From a bacterium (GTDB lineage: Bacteria > Auribacterota > UBA3054), in assembly GCA_017616555.1 (NCBI GenBank), contig JAFZXZ010000003.1, positions 71,162 through 117,975 of the forward strand: a DNA stretch of 46,814 nucleotides, read 5' to 3'. Position numbers and translations under genes: made by a program. The first letter of the stretch is position 1; each line of letters begins with the position of its first letter. Positions 26,371 through 35,967 of this stretch are shown one piece after another. Under the pieces are notes generated by a model. The model was not told where the DNA came from and did not search any database. It saw only the letters and a program-made list of their open reading frames with translations.

Positions 26371-27380
26371 TGAGAATAGCGGTTGCGATAAGTGGAGGCG
26401 TTGACTCCGCGGTCACCGCCAAAATGCTCAGTGAAAAGGGCCACGACGTCATCCTCTGCCACTTTTTGATGAGCGACGCGGGCGAAAAGAGCGCCCTTGA
26501 CGCCAAGCACGTGGCCGAGCATTTGATGTTGCCGTTTTTTCTCCTCGATCTTAGGAGCGAATTTGAGACATGCGTAGTAAAGCCTTTCATAAAGGAGTAT
26601 CTGCTCGCCCATACGCCGAACCCTTGCGTAAACTGCAACCCTAATTTCAAATTTAAAAATCTTATCGATTTCGCAGATCGAGAGCATTGCGAGAAAGTCG
26701 CCACCGGCCATTACGCCATCGTAAAGGACGGAAGGCTCTTCCAGGCGAAGAATCAGAAAAAAGACCAGTCCTATTTTCTTTCGCGCCTAAGCAACGAACA
26801 GCTGAAAAGGATCGTCTTCCCCTTAGGAGAATATACAAAGGAAGAAGTGAGGAAACTGGCCGCTGAATGGAGTATTCCCGTGGCTGCTAAACACGACAGC
26901 CAGGAGATCTGCTTCATTCCCAATGACGATTACGAAGCGTTCCTAAGGGAACGCGCCCCGGAATCTTTTATCCCCGGCGAAATCCTTGACACGGAAGGCA
27001 GCGTCGTAGGCACGCACGTCGGTCTGCCCTCCTACACCATAGGGCAGAGAAAAAAGATCGGTGCGCACTGCGTCAGAAAATACGTCGTCAGGATCGACAA
27101 GGAAAACAACCGCGTCATAATCGGCGGCAACGAGGATCTGGAGCAGAAAACGGTCTTGCTAACCGACACGCGCTGGCTGGTTAAGCCCGCCTCCGAGACC
27201 TTCGAGGCCGAGGCCAAGATCCGCTCCGTCTCCGCTCCCAAAAAGTGCCTGGTCAAAGTCCTCCCGGATGGCCAGACAGTTCTTGAATTCGCCGCTCCCG
27301 AGCGGGCTGCGGCAAGCGGCCAGGCGGGCGTTATCTACCTTTCCGGCGAAGTTTTGGGAGCAGGTATCATAACGATCTGA
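26370..27380 (+). CDS. mnmA: tRNA-specific 2-thiouridylase MnmA
   Basis: This 336-residue enzyme puts sulfur on U34 of tRNA-Lys, -Glu and -Gln. The ATP-pyrophosphatase P-loop AISGGVDSAVTAKML starts at residue 5. Further motifs are HTPNPCVNCNPNFKFKNL near residue 81 (first catalytic Cys), KVATGHYAIV, KDQSYFLSRL, and DSQEICFIPNDDY near residue 175 (second catalytic Cys). GLPSYTIGQRKKIG precedes the C-terminal beta-barrel. It is slightly shorter than E. coli MnmA (368 residues). The start codon overlaps the stop of the YhaM-like gene as TAATG. The panB promoter begins right at its own stop codon. Confidence 0.93.
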   Translation: MRIAVAISGGVDSAVTAKMLSEKGHDVILCHFLMSDAGEKSALDAKHVAEHLMLPFFLLDLRSEFETCVVKPFIKEYLLAHTPNPCVNCNPNFKFKNLIDFADREHCEKVATGHYAIVKDGRLFQAKNQKKDQSYFLSRLSNEQLKRIVFPLGEYTKEEVRKLAAEWSIPVAAKHDSQEICFIPNDDYEAFLRERAPESFIPGEILDTEGSVVGTHVGLPSYTIGQRKKIGAHCVRKYVVRIDKENNRVIIGGNEDLEQKTVLLTDTRWLVKPASETFEAEAKIRSVSAPKKCLVKVLPDGQTVLEFAAPERAAASGQAGVIYLSGEVLGAGIITI

Positions 27381-27393
27381 TTTTTGCTAAAAT
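27381..27393 (+). promoter_or_regulatory. Promoter of the panB-TPR-LysM-pgi run
   Basis: TTTTTGCTAAAAT directly follows the mnmA stop codon, with the -10 hexamer at 27388-27393. The panB ATG is 38 nt downstream. The -35 region is weak. Confidence 0.6.
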
Positions 27394-27431
27394 AATAATT
27401 CTCCAAACTAGTAGAATTTTATTTTGCAAAA

Positions 27432-28220
27432 ATGAGTTCCTTAAAGAAACTTAGAGAAAAATACCTTGCGGGCGAAAAACTGGTCTGCCTGACCGGTTAC
27501 GACGCTTTGATGTCCTCTATTCTGGCGGAGGCGGGAGTCGACTTCATTCTGGTCGGCGATTCGCTCTCCAACGTTATCGCCGGCTACGACAACACGCTGC
27601 CCATAACCATGGAGCAGATGCTCTGGCACACGCAGATGACTGTGCGTGGGGCCAAGGGCGTTCCCGTTGTCGCCGACATGCCTTTCATGTCCTACGAAGT
27701 GAGCGTCGAAAAAGCTCTCATAAACGCCGGCCGCTTCATCAAGGAAGGCGGCGCCGCGGCTGTTAAGCTGGAAGGCGGAACGTCTGTCGAACCTGTCATC
27801 AAAGCTTTGGTGAACGCCCATATCCCGGTCTGCGGGCACGTGGGTCTTCAGCCGCAGTCTGTTCTGACGCTGGGCGGTTATTCCGTCCAGGGAAAGAGCG
27901 TATCCGATGCGGAAAGGATCAAGAACGACGCCCTGGCTGTTCAGGAAGCCGGCGCTTTCGCCGTCGTTCTGGAAATGATCCCCTCCAAGCTCGCCGCCGA
28001 GATCACGGATATGCTCAACATTCCGACGATCGGCATCGGCGCTGGTCCCAATTGTTCGGGCCAGGTTTTGGTCACGCATGATCTTCTCGGTTTCAACGAA
28101 AGGAAATTGAAAATTGCCAAACGTTACGCTGAAATGCGGGAAGTCGCTTTGTCCGCCCTCAAGAGTTATGTCAGCGATGTGAAGAAGGGGGCGACGCCTT
28201 CCGAGGAGAACGCTTTTTAA
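27432..28220 (+). CDS. panB: 3-methyl-2-oxobutanoate hydroxymethyltransferase
   Basis: This 262-residue TIM-barrel enzyme makes ketopantoate, the first committed step to pantothenate and coenzyme A. Landmarks are CLTGYDALMSSILAEAGVDFILVGDSLSNVIAGYDNTLPITM at residues 19-60, with metal-binding Asp residues. VVADMPFMSYEVS, AAAVKLEGG with the substrate Lys, VCGHVGLQPQSV, and the catalytic LEMIPSKLA segment follow. The C-terminal GIGAGPNCSGQVLVTHDLLG is also typical. panC and panD are not in the window, but coaX, a later step to CoA, is at 38551. The stop is followed at once by the ATG of the next gene. Confidence 0.96.
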   Translation: MSSLKKLREKYLAGEKLVCLTGYDALMSSILAEAGVDFILVGDSLSNVIAGYDNTLPITMEQMLWHTQMTVRGAKGVPVVADMPFMSYEVSVEKALINAGRFIKEGGAAAVKLEGGTSVEPVIKALVNAHIPVCGHVGLQPQSVLTLGGYSVQGKSVSDAERIKNDALAVQEAGAFAVVLEMIPSKLAAEITDMLNIPTIGIGAGPNCSGQVLVTHDLLGFNERKLKIAKRYAEMREVALSALKSYVSDVKKGATPSEENAF

Positions 28221-29882
28221 ATGAAGAAACTGGTCTTAGCTTTAATCATAATCGTTTGCGGCATCTCTTTCATGCTGGTCTCAGCCTGCCGGGATTCCGC
28301 GTCCAACCTTAAGAGCTCCTTGGACGAAGCCCAGAGAGCCATCAACCTTGGCGACTACGGCAGGGCCCAGCAGATCTACTACGAGCTGAAACAGAAGTTC
28401 CCCGAGGAACAGAAGGTCAGGTTAGGTTTGGGCTACTGCTACTTGAAACAGAACCACGACGAGTACGCGGGCGGGGAATTCTCCAAAGTTCTCGCTCTCA
28501 GTCAGCAGACCAACGGACTCGCCTGGCTAGGCCTCGGCTCCTATTATCAGCGCTTGAGGAAAGCCGAAGAGGCTCGGATCTGCCTTGAGAACGCCGTCTT
28601 CTGCATGCCCGACAGCAAGGAAGCGCTCTGCGATCTCGGCAACGCTTACTTCAAGGCCGGCAATTACGAGAAAGCTGCGGACACTTACATCAAAGCCGTC
28701 AAAGCCGGCGACACCAGGGGCGAACTTTACGCCGTCATCGGCAACTGCTATAAGCGCGCCAAGAACTGGCGCGAAGCCGTGCGCTACCTGGAGAAAGCCG
28801 GTTCCGAGCTTCCGAAGAACAAAAAGATCCCTCTGCAGCTCGCCTACATCTACCGCGAGAATTTCGACGACCCCGTGAAAGCGGCCGACAGTTTCAGAAA
28901 ATACGCCGAACTCGATCCCCAGGGCGCCAGGGCGCTTTATTCGACTTTCCGTTTGCCGGAAAAGAACGTGGAGGAAGAGGAGCCCGAGAAACCTGAAGGC
29001 GCCGCCTCCGTCACGATCGTTGACAAGCCCGATCCGCCCCCGGAAGAAGTCGATCCCAAGACCAAGGCCAAATCCGACGCCGACACCTTCGAGCACGACG
29101 GCAGGCTCTGCCGCCTTGAAGGCAAGATGAAGGAAGCCATCAAGAATTATGAGAAAGCTCTGAAGGCCGATCCCGCCCGAGGCTACCTCTACGGCGAGAT
29201 TGGCGACATCTATTCCACCGAGTTCCAGGACGACGAGCTTTTGAACGCCTTGAGAAGCTATCAGTCCTACGCCAGCTGGTGTCAGAAAGACGCAGAAGCT
29301 TTCGCGGCCGCCACGCAGAAAGTCAAAGAGATCCAGGCTCGCTACAACCAGGCCGAGACCAAGCTGAGACAGATGCGCGAAAAAGAGGAAGAAGAGAAAA
29401 AGCTTGCCCAAAAAGAGGAGGAGGAGAGGAAGCAGGCGCTCGAGAAAGACGTCGAGCAGAAGCTCTCCAAAGTCAAATCCTACGACCAGCTTCTGGCGGA
29501 AGGCACTATCTACATGAACCAAAACAAATATGTCGAAGCCCGCGACGTCCTGCAGAAAGCGGTCGCGATGAATGAGGACGACTACCGGGCCTACTATCAG
29601 CTTGGGCTTAACGCTTTCACCCAGATCAGGGGCGGCGGCGACGAAAACATAAACAAAGCCAGGTGCGAAGAAGCCATCCAATACTTTGACGTAGTCATAG
29701 AAAAGAAAAGCGATTTTCCGAAGAGCTATGCGCTCAGGGGCGTGGCCTATGAGATGCTGGGGCAGAACGGAAAGGCGATGGAAGACTTCTCCTACTATCT
29801 GGAACTTGTTGACGAAAACGACAACTCAAACCTCACAAAACAAGTCAACGCTCGCTATCAGAGGCTGGCGGAGGCTCGTTAA
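28221..29882 (+). CDS. TPR-repeat lipoprotein with central charged coiled coil
   Basis: This 553-residue protein has a lipoprotein signal (ALIIIVCGISFMLVSAC, Cys23). TPR motifs cover about residues 33-230, for example LGDYGRAQQIYYELKQKF, YFKAGNYEKAADTYIKAV and AKNWREAVRYLEKA. More TPR units lie near residue 290 (KMKEAIKNYEKALKADPARG) and from about residue 425. Between them, about residues 365-420 form a Glu/Lys-rich coiled coil (MREKEEEEKKLAQKEEEERK). Lipid anchoring in the outer or inner membrane with a periplasmic scaffold role is the likely picture. No enzymatic motif is seen. It is joined to panB without any gap and precedes the LysM lipoprotein by 18 nt. Confidence 0.85.
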   Translation: MKKLVLALIIIVCGISFMLVSACRDSASNLKSSLDEAQRAINLGDYGRAQQIYYELKQKFPEEQKVRLGLGYCYLKQNHDEYAGGEFSKVLALSQQTNGLAWLGLGSYYQRLRKAEEARICLENAVFCMPDSKEALCDLGNAYFKAGNYEKAADTYIKAVKAGDTRGELYAVIGNCYKRAKNWREAVRYLEKAGSELPKNKKIPLQLAYIYRENFDDPVKAADSFRKYAELDPQGARALYSTFRLPEKNVEEEEPEKPEGAASVTIVDKPDPPPEEVDPKTKAKSDADTFEHDGRLCRLEGKMKEAIKNYEKALKADPARGYLYGEIGDIYSTEFQDDELLNALRSYQSYASWCQKDAEAFAAATQKVKEIQARYNQAETKLRQMREKEEEEKKLAQKEEEERKQALEKDVEQKLSKVKSYDQLLAEGTIYMNQNKYVEARDVLQKAVAMNEDDYRAYYQLGLNAFTQIRGGGDENINKARCEEAIQYFDVVIEKKSDFPKSYALRGVAYEMLGQNGKAMEDFSYYLELVDENDNSNLTKQVNARYQRLAEAR

Positions 29883-29900
29883 GCAAAAAGAGGAAAAAAT

Positions 29901-31601
29901 ATGCGAAAGATCACACTACTTTTGTTAGCGCTTCTTTTAGGGCTTAGCGCCTGTTTTAAGAAAGAGCTCCCCGAGACCGACAAGGCCATGAACGCCGGCG
30001 ACCTTCTCCTCTCCACTCAGCGCGACTATCAGGGCGCCAGGGAGCAGTACGCCAAAGCCATCGCCATCGACCCCAACTATGACAAGGCTTATCTTGCCAT
30101 GGCTCAGGCTTACGAGGAAGAAGACGATTACAAGAACGCCGCCAAATGGTACGACAAGTTCGCGCAGGTGACGAAATCCGAGGATATGCGCCGTCAGGCC
30201 ATAGCCTGGAAGCAGGACGCCGAGCACAACCAGGAGCTTTTCGCCAAGTCTCAGAAAAAAGAGAAAGAGGAGAAAGTTTCCACCAAGAACGTCGAGGAGA
30301 CCATAAAGGAAGAGCGCGAGAAAGCTGTAGCCGCCGCGGTCGCGGAAGCCAACGAAAAGAACGCCAAGCTCCTCGAGGAAAGCAAAGAGGAATCCAAGAA
30401 ACTTAAACGCGAGATCACGGAATTAAAGGATCAGATCGCGCTTCTGAACGAGCAGAAGGAAGGCCTTGAAAAACGCCTCATCGCCTTCAAGGACACCGAC
30501 GACGTCGCGACTCTTCTGAAGAGCCTCGGCTCGACCGAGCTCGGCCCCGAACTGGCCCAGCAGGTCATAAAGCTCAAAAACGACAACGGCAGCCTCGCCA
30601 CCAAGGTAAGATCCCTGGACGAAGTGAACGCCAGGCTGAGAGAAGAGAACGCCTCGCTTAAATCCCGCCTCAAAAGCGGCGAAGCCGGCAAAGCGCAGAC
30701 CAAGGAGCTTGAGACCTTAAGAAGCAAATACGCCGAACTGGCGACCGCCAAAGCCGCGACCGAAGCCCAGCTCCAGGCCTTGAGAGCGGAGACCGCCCAG
30801 GCCCTTTCCGAAGCCAAGACTTCCCAGGACAGCGCCGAGAAAGCCCAGGCCCTGGCTCTCGCTTTGGCTGACAAGAACTCTGAATTCGCGGCCCTGCAGA
30901 AACAGCTGGCAATAAAAGACGCCAGAGTAAAAGAACTGGAAAGCCAGACGGCCGCTCTGACGCTGCCCGACGGCGTAGCCGCCAAGGACATCTCCGAAGA
31001 GATCACCTCCCTTAGGAAAGACATCGCCGCCCTGCAGAAGCAGAACAGCGCCAAGGACACTCAGATCAGCTACCTTCGTAACGAGCTGAACAAAGAAAAC
31101 GGCGGCGTCACCCGCAGCGAAGCGGAAGACATCAAGCGCGAGAACGAGGAGCTTCAGAGAAGGATAGCGGCCGCCAACGAAGCCGCCAAGGACGAGAAGA
31201 TAAAGAGAGAGGAAGCGCAAAAGCAGCTCGTGGCTCAGGAAAAAGCTCTGCGCTCCCTGCCCCCTGTCCCGATGGACAGCCAGCTTGAATCGAAACCCAC
31301 GACCGTCGCCAAGAGTGCCTTTGACACGCCTCAGACGGCCTCCAAGGACAGTTTCACACCTATCCCCGGGTCCCAAGTCATCCAAAGCTACAGATCCGCT
31401 CCCTCTAACCCCACGCCGCAGCCTAGGCCTACCCGCCGTCCGAAAGTCTATCAGGTCCAGCGCGGCGACACGCTCTACGGCATAGCCCAGAAATTCTACG
31501 GCGACCCCCAGCAGTGGAAGAAGATCATGCGCTACAACAAGGACGAGCTTAGGAATTCCAGCTCCCTGAAAGTCGGCCAGCGCCTTTACATCCCGGATTA
31601 A
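29901..31601 (+). CDS. Lipoprotein with TPR, long coiled coil and C-terminal LysM domain
   Basis: This 566-residue protein has a lipobox (LLGLSAC, Cys18). A TPR pair follows at about residues 30-95 (YQGAREQYAKAIAIDPNYDKAYLAMAQAYEEEDDYKNAAKWYDKF). A long coiled coil spans about residues 105-450, and a Pro-rich linker follows at about 455-512. A single LysM domain forms the C-terminus (KVYQVQRGDTLYGIAQKFYG ... VGQRLYIP). LysM binds the peptidoglycan glycan strand, so the protein could tether a membrane to the cell wall across the periplasm. The coiled coil is long enough to span the periplasm. It follows the TPR lipoprotein and precedes pgi by 16 nt. Confidence 0.88.
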   Translation: MRKITLLLLALLLGLSACFKKELPETDKAMNAGDLLLSTQRDYQGAREQYAKAIAIDPNYDKAYLAMAQAYEEEDDYKNAAKWYDKFAQVTKSEDMRRQAIAWKQDAEHNQELFAKSQKKEKEEKVSTKNVEETIKEEREKAVAAAVAEANEKNAKLLEESKEESKKLKREITELKDQIALLNEQKEGLEKRLIAFKDTDDVATLLKSLGSTELGPELAQQVIKLKNDNGSLATKVRSLDEVNARLREENASLKSRLKSGEAGKAQTKELETLRSKYAELATAKAATEAQLQALRAETAQALSEAKTSQDSAEKAQALALALADKNSEFAALQKQLAIKDARVKELESQTAALTLPDGVAAKDISEEITSLRKDIAALQKQNSAKDTQISYLRNELNKENGGVTRSEAEDIKRENEELQRRIAAANEAAKDEKIKREEAQKQLVAQEKALRSLPPVPMDSQLESKPTTVAKSAFDTPQTASKDSFTPIPGSQVIQSYRSAPSNPTPQPRPTRRPKVYQVQRGDTLYGIAQKFYGDPQQWKKIMRYNKDELRNSSSLKVGQRLYIPD

Positions 31602-31608
31602 TCATTAA

Positions 31609-33231
<1,623 letters not shown>

Positions 33232-33238
33232 CACTCTT

Positions 33239-33347
33239 CGCTGCGCAAAAAAAAGAACACATCCCTCGCTCACGGACTACGCGTGCATTGCCTTGATTTG
33301 CGTCCTCCGTGAGTTCGCTTAGGGATGTGTTCTTTTTTTCGCTCCGC
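33239..33347. repeat. Long hairpin repeat, copy A (bidirectional terminator)
   Basis: This 109-nt element sits between the convergent genes pgi and hydE. A 19-bp outer/medial stem pairs 33248-33266 with 33321-33339. The 54-nt apical region (33267-33320) has an inner 8-bp stem, CTCACGGA/TCCGTGAG, then ACGC/GCGT, then a 17-nt loop. The same 54 nt recur without a change in copy B, while the medial stem differs by three base pairs that all stay paired. Outer flanks CGCTGCGC and CGCTCCGC are shared too. The A run before and the T run after make it an intrinsic terminator for both strands. Confidence 0.88.
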
Positions 33348-33348
33348 G

Positions 33349-34395
33349 TTAAGCGCTTTTATGATCGCCGCGGTCGACCACGATCTCGTAGCCCGCGCAG
33401 GCTACCCGGGCGGAAAGGCATTTGATGCATTCCGCCGATTCGCTGCCGGTGCAGATCTTTCCGTTGTAAAGCGCATACTTATCGCGAACGCTTACTGGCG
33501 ACAGATTTGGCATGACGACGTTTGCGCCGTGCCTTAAGCCTTTTTCGCGGCCTTCGGGATCGATCGTGCCAAGTGCGGTGGTGGCCGGCAACAGCACATC
33601 CGGCACCAAAAGGCGGATAATGGAAAGAAGCTTCAGCGTCAAATTAAGGCTGCCTTGCGGTTCGTCCTTAAAGATCGTGTCTTTATGAGGAATAAAGGGA
33701 CCGATGCCGCACATGTCTGGTTTGAATTCCGAGATAAAGCGAAGGTCCGCGATCAAATTCTGCGTGGTCTGGTAAGGAGAGCCGACCATCATGCCGCAGC
33801 CGACCTGATAACCGATCTTGCGCAGCGTTTTGAGGCAGTTCATGCGGTTTTCAAAGGAGAGATTGGCAGGGTGCAGTTTGGCGTAATGAATGGGTGAGGC
33901 GGTCTCGTGACGGAGGAGATAACGGTCCGCTCCGGCTTCAAAGAAGGCCCGATAACTAGCTTCGCTTTTTTCTCCAATGGAGAGCGTCACGGCGCAATCC
34001 GGATGCATTGACTTTATCTCGCGGATCAAAGAAATGATCTTGTCGTCGGTATAGAAAGGATCCTCGCCGCCCTGCAGGACGAAAGTACGGAAACCTAGTT
34101 CGTATCCTTCGTGCACGCAATCCAATATTTCTTCATCGCTAAGGCGGTAGCGATCGGCTTTGGCATTCTTGCAGTTGATGCCGCAATAATAGCAGCTGTT
34201 CTTGCAATAGTTCGTGAATTCGATGAGGCCTCTGATATATACGGCTTTGCCGTAGATCTTTTCGCGGACTTCGCGCGCACAGGCGGCAAGATACGCGAGA
34301 GCCTCTTCATCTTCCGTTTCCAGAAGTGCCAAGAGCTCCGCGTCCGAAACGTCGCGCGTAGCCTTAAGTTTATCTATAATCGCTCTGATATCCAT
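33349..34395 (-). CDS. hydE: [FeFe] hydrogenase maturase HydE (radical SAM)
   Basis: This radical SAM enzyme of about 348 residues helps build the diiron centre of [FeFe] hydrogenase. The CX3CX2C cluster motif is NYCKNSCYYCG near residues 62-72. Family landmarks are FVLQGGEDPFYTDDKI, LRHETASPIHYAKLHP, GCGMMVGSPYQT, and GIGPFIPHKDT. A C-terminal Cys set (CTGSESAECIKCLSARVAC) may bind a second cluster. BioB, PylB and ThiH relatives are less likely given the GEDPF and RHETA motifs. A start at 34395 is preferred because a -10 box overlaps the alternative ATG at 34404. hydF, hydG and the hydrogenase itself are not in the window. The gene stands alone, between two copies of a hairpin repeat. Confidence 0.88.
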   Translation of the reverse strand: MDIRAIIDKLKATRDVSDAELLALLETEDEEALAYLAACAREVREKIYGKAVYIRGLIEFTNYCKNSCYYCGINCKNAKADRYRLSDEEILDCVHEGYELGFRTFVLQGGEDPFYTDDKIISLIREIKSMHPDCAVTLSIGEKSEASYRAFFEAGADRYLLRHETASPIHYAKLHPANLSFENRMNCLKTLRKIGYQVGCGMMVGSPYQTTQNLIADLRFISEFKPDMCGIGPFIPHKDTIFKDEPQGSLNLTLKLLSIIRLLVPDVLLPATTALGTIDPEGREKGLRHGANVVMPNLSPVSVRDKYALYNGKICTGSESAECIKCLSARVACAGYEIVVDRGDHKSA

Positions 34396-34402
34396 CAACT
34401 CC

Positions 34403-34408
34403 ATTGTA
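34403..34408 (-). promoter_or_regulatory. -10 box of hydE, predicting a leaderless transcript
   Basis: On the minus strand TACAAT (with TGA extension) ends 7 nt before the ATG at 34395. Transcription would then start at or next to that ATG. The box overlaps the alternative upstream ATG at 34404, which could not be transcribed from it. Confidence 0.35.
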
Positions 34409-34423
34409 TCAGAAAACGCTTAA

Positions 34424-34533
34424 CGCTGCGCGAAAAAAAGAACGCACCCCCCGCTCACGGACTACGCGTGCATTGCCTTGATTTGCGTCCTCCGTGAGTT
34501 CGCTTGGGGGTGCGTTCTTCTTTTTCGCTCCGC
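34424..34533. repeat. Long hairpin repeat, copy B
   Basis: This 110-nt copy lies between hydE and guaA, in the same orientation as copy A. The apical 54 nt (34452-34505) are identical to copy A. The 12-bp medial stem pairs 34440-34451 with 34506-34517 and reads GAACGCACCCCC/GGGGGTGCGTTC. Compared with copy A, three A-T or T-A pairs have become G-C or C-G. On the minus strand the stem is followed by TTTTTTTCG, so it can end guaA transcription and isolate hydE. Confidence 0.88.
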
Positions 34534-34561
34534 TTGAGAATTTGCGATGAGCGCGCTCTGA

Positions 34562-34633
34562 GCCAAATGTGGCGTGTATCCCGTAAGCAAACTCAGCGAA
34601 GCTTGTTTGCCAAGGGATATACGCCAATTTGGC
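34562..34633. terminator. Second long hairpin immediately after guaA
   Basis: Arms 34562-34582 and 34614-34633 pair almost completely (GCCAAAT and ATTTGGC ends, then TGGCGTGTATCCC against GGGATATACGCCA, with one bulged G and one G-U pair). An inner stem GCAAAC/GTTTGC encloses a 12-nt loop. No long T run follows on either strand. It may protect the guaA 3' end or assist termination before copy B. It is unrelated in sequence to copies A and B. Confidence 0.6.
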
Positions 34634-34645
34634 GAAGAGAGAGTT

Positions 34646-35869
34646 TTATTCAAATTCGATGGTCGACGGCGGTTTCGGCGTGATGTCGTACAATACGCGG
34701 TTCACGCCCGGCACTTCCGCCACCACTCTCACCGCCACTTTTCTAAGCAGCTCGTAGGGGATCTGCGCGACTTCCGCGCTCATGGCGTCACTGGAGAGGA
34801 TCGCTCTCAGGCAGATGGCTTCCGCGAACGTGCGGCGGCCGTCTTTCACGCCCGTAGATTTGAAGCCGGGGCAGACTGCGAAGTACTGCCAGATCTGTTT
34901 GTCCAGCCCGGCGTTCTTTATTTCTTCGCGCCAGATGGCGTCCGCCTCGCGGACGGCCGCCAGCTTTTCTCTCGTTATTGCGCCGACGACTCGGACGCCG
35001 AGGCCGGGGCCCGGGAAGGGCTGGCGCCAGACCTGCTCATCGGGGAGGCCGAGGGCGGTGCCGACAGATCTCACTTCGTCCTTAAAGAGCCATTTGATGG
35101 GCTCCAGGAGCTGGAAGTCAACGTCTTCGGGCAGGCCGCCGACGTTGTGGTGGGATTTCACCATGCCTTTCTTAGAGAAGCTTTCGATGATGTCGGGGTA
35201 GATGGTGCCCTGAAGCAGAAAGTCCATTTTGCCGAGTTTGGCGGACTCTTCCTCGAAGACGCGGATGAATTCCTCGCCGATGATCTTGCGTTTCTTTTCG
35301 GGATCGTCAACGCCGGCCAGCTTCGTCAGGAAGCGCTCTTTGGCGTCGATCATGATGAGGTTCATCTTGAAGGTCTGCTTGAAGATCTTCTCGATGGATT
35401 CCGGCTCGTTCTTGCGCATGAGACCGTGGTCAACGAAGACGCAGGTAAGTTGGTCGCCGATGGCGCGGTGGACGAGCGCGGCGCACACCGAGCTGTCAAC
35501 GCCGCCGGAAAGGGCGCACAAAACTTTTTTGTCGCCGACGGTCTTTCTGATCTCTTCTACGGCGTTCTCAATGAAGGATTCGACTGTCCAGTCCTGCTTG
35601 AAGCCGCAGGATTTGAAGAAGGCGAGAACTTCCTCGTTCGTTTTGAGGTTGCCTTTTTCAAGGACCGGAACGCCGAAGGGCTTGAGGACGGACAGATCGC
35701 ATTCGCTTTCGTCGTCGCCGATGGCCACGATGGCTTTGGGTTTGATGGTGGCGTCGATCTTTTCTATGGGCAAAACTTCGCAGTAAACGTTCGCGGATCT
35801 GGCTTGTTTGGCGACTTTCTGATTGTTGTGGGCGCCGAAATCGGCGATGAGAAGAAGTTCTTTATTCAT
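34646..35869 (-). CDS. guaA: GMP synthase with degenerate, truncated glutaminase domain
   Basis: This protein of about 407 residues makes GMP from XMP and ATP. The ATP-pyrophosphatase part is complete: [22 protein letters not shown] near residue 112, [38 protein letters not shown], and the C-terminal [16 protein letters not shown]. The usual glutaminase domain of about 200 residues is cut to about 75. It keeps only the start ([17 protein letters not shown] ... VYCEVLP ... [10 protein letters not shown]). The nucleophile Cys elbow (GxCxG) and the His/Glu residues are missing. No frameshift is seen, and the join to [16 protein letters not shown] is clean. It should depend on free ammonia or on a separate amidotransferase. 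The start at 35869 ([12 protein letters not shown]) is favoured over 35929. Confidence 0.9.
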   Translation of the reverse strand: MNKELLLIADFGAHNNQKVAKQARSANVYCEVLPIEKIDATIKPKAIVAIGDDESECDLSVLKPFGVPVLEKGNLKTNEEVLAFFKSCGFKQDWTVESFIENAVEEIRKTVGDKKVLCALSGGVDSSVCAALVHRAIGDQLTCVFVDHGLMRKNEPESIEKIFKQTFKMNLIMIDAKERFLTKLAGVDDPEKKRKIIGEEFIRVFEEESAKLGKMDFLLQGTIYPDIIESFSKKGMVKSHHNVGGLPEDVDFQLLEPIKWLFKDEVRSVGTALGLPDEQVWRQPFPGPGLGVRVVGAITREKLAAVREADAIWREEIKNAGLDKQIWQYFAVCPGFKSTGVKDGRRTFAEAICLRAILSSDAMSAEVAQIPYELLRKVAVRVVAEVPGVNRVLYDITPKPPSTIEFE

Positions 35870-35900
35870 AGTCGTTAAGGGGGATTGGTTAAACAAGAAA

Positions 35901-35929
35901 ATTGTGTCAAAATCCTCTTTCAAATTCAA
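35901..35929 (-). promoter_or_regulatory. Possible guaA promoter
   Basis: On the minus strand TTGAAT (35929-35924) and CACAAT (35906-35901) are 17 nt apart with a TGA extension. The hexamers are imperfect, and no clear ribosome site precedes the guaA ATG. Confidence 0.35.
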
Positions 35930-35947
35930 GGGGGCGAGAGGCGCCGG

Positions 35948-35961
35948 TTTTTTGCTAAAAT
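35948..35961 (+). promoter_or_regulatory. Promoter of cdaA, predicting a leaderless transcript
   Basis: TTTTTTGCTAAAAT ends only 6 nt before the cdaA ATG at 35968. RNA synthesis normally starts about 7 nt after the -10, which is the A of that ATG. No ribosome site could lie in the message. Confidence 0.6.
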
Positions 35962-35967
35962 GTATAT

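Noticed and set aside
33239..34533. Composite transposon or MITE pair around hydE
   Set aside because: No transposase, no target-site duplication and no simple terminal inverted repeats were seen; stem covariation points to selection on structure. The cassette idea is kept only as a low-weight hypothesis.
34574..35878. 434-codon open frame opposite guaA
   Set aside because: guaA is supported by clear motifs; the opposite frame has none and has a skewed composition.
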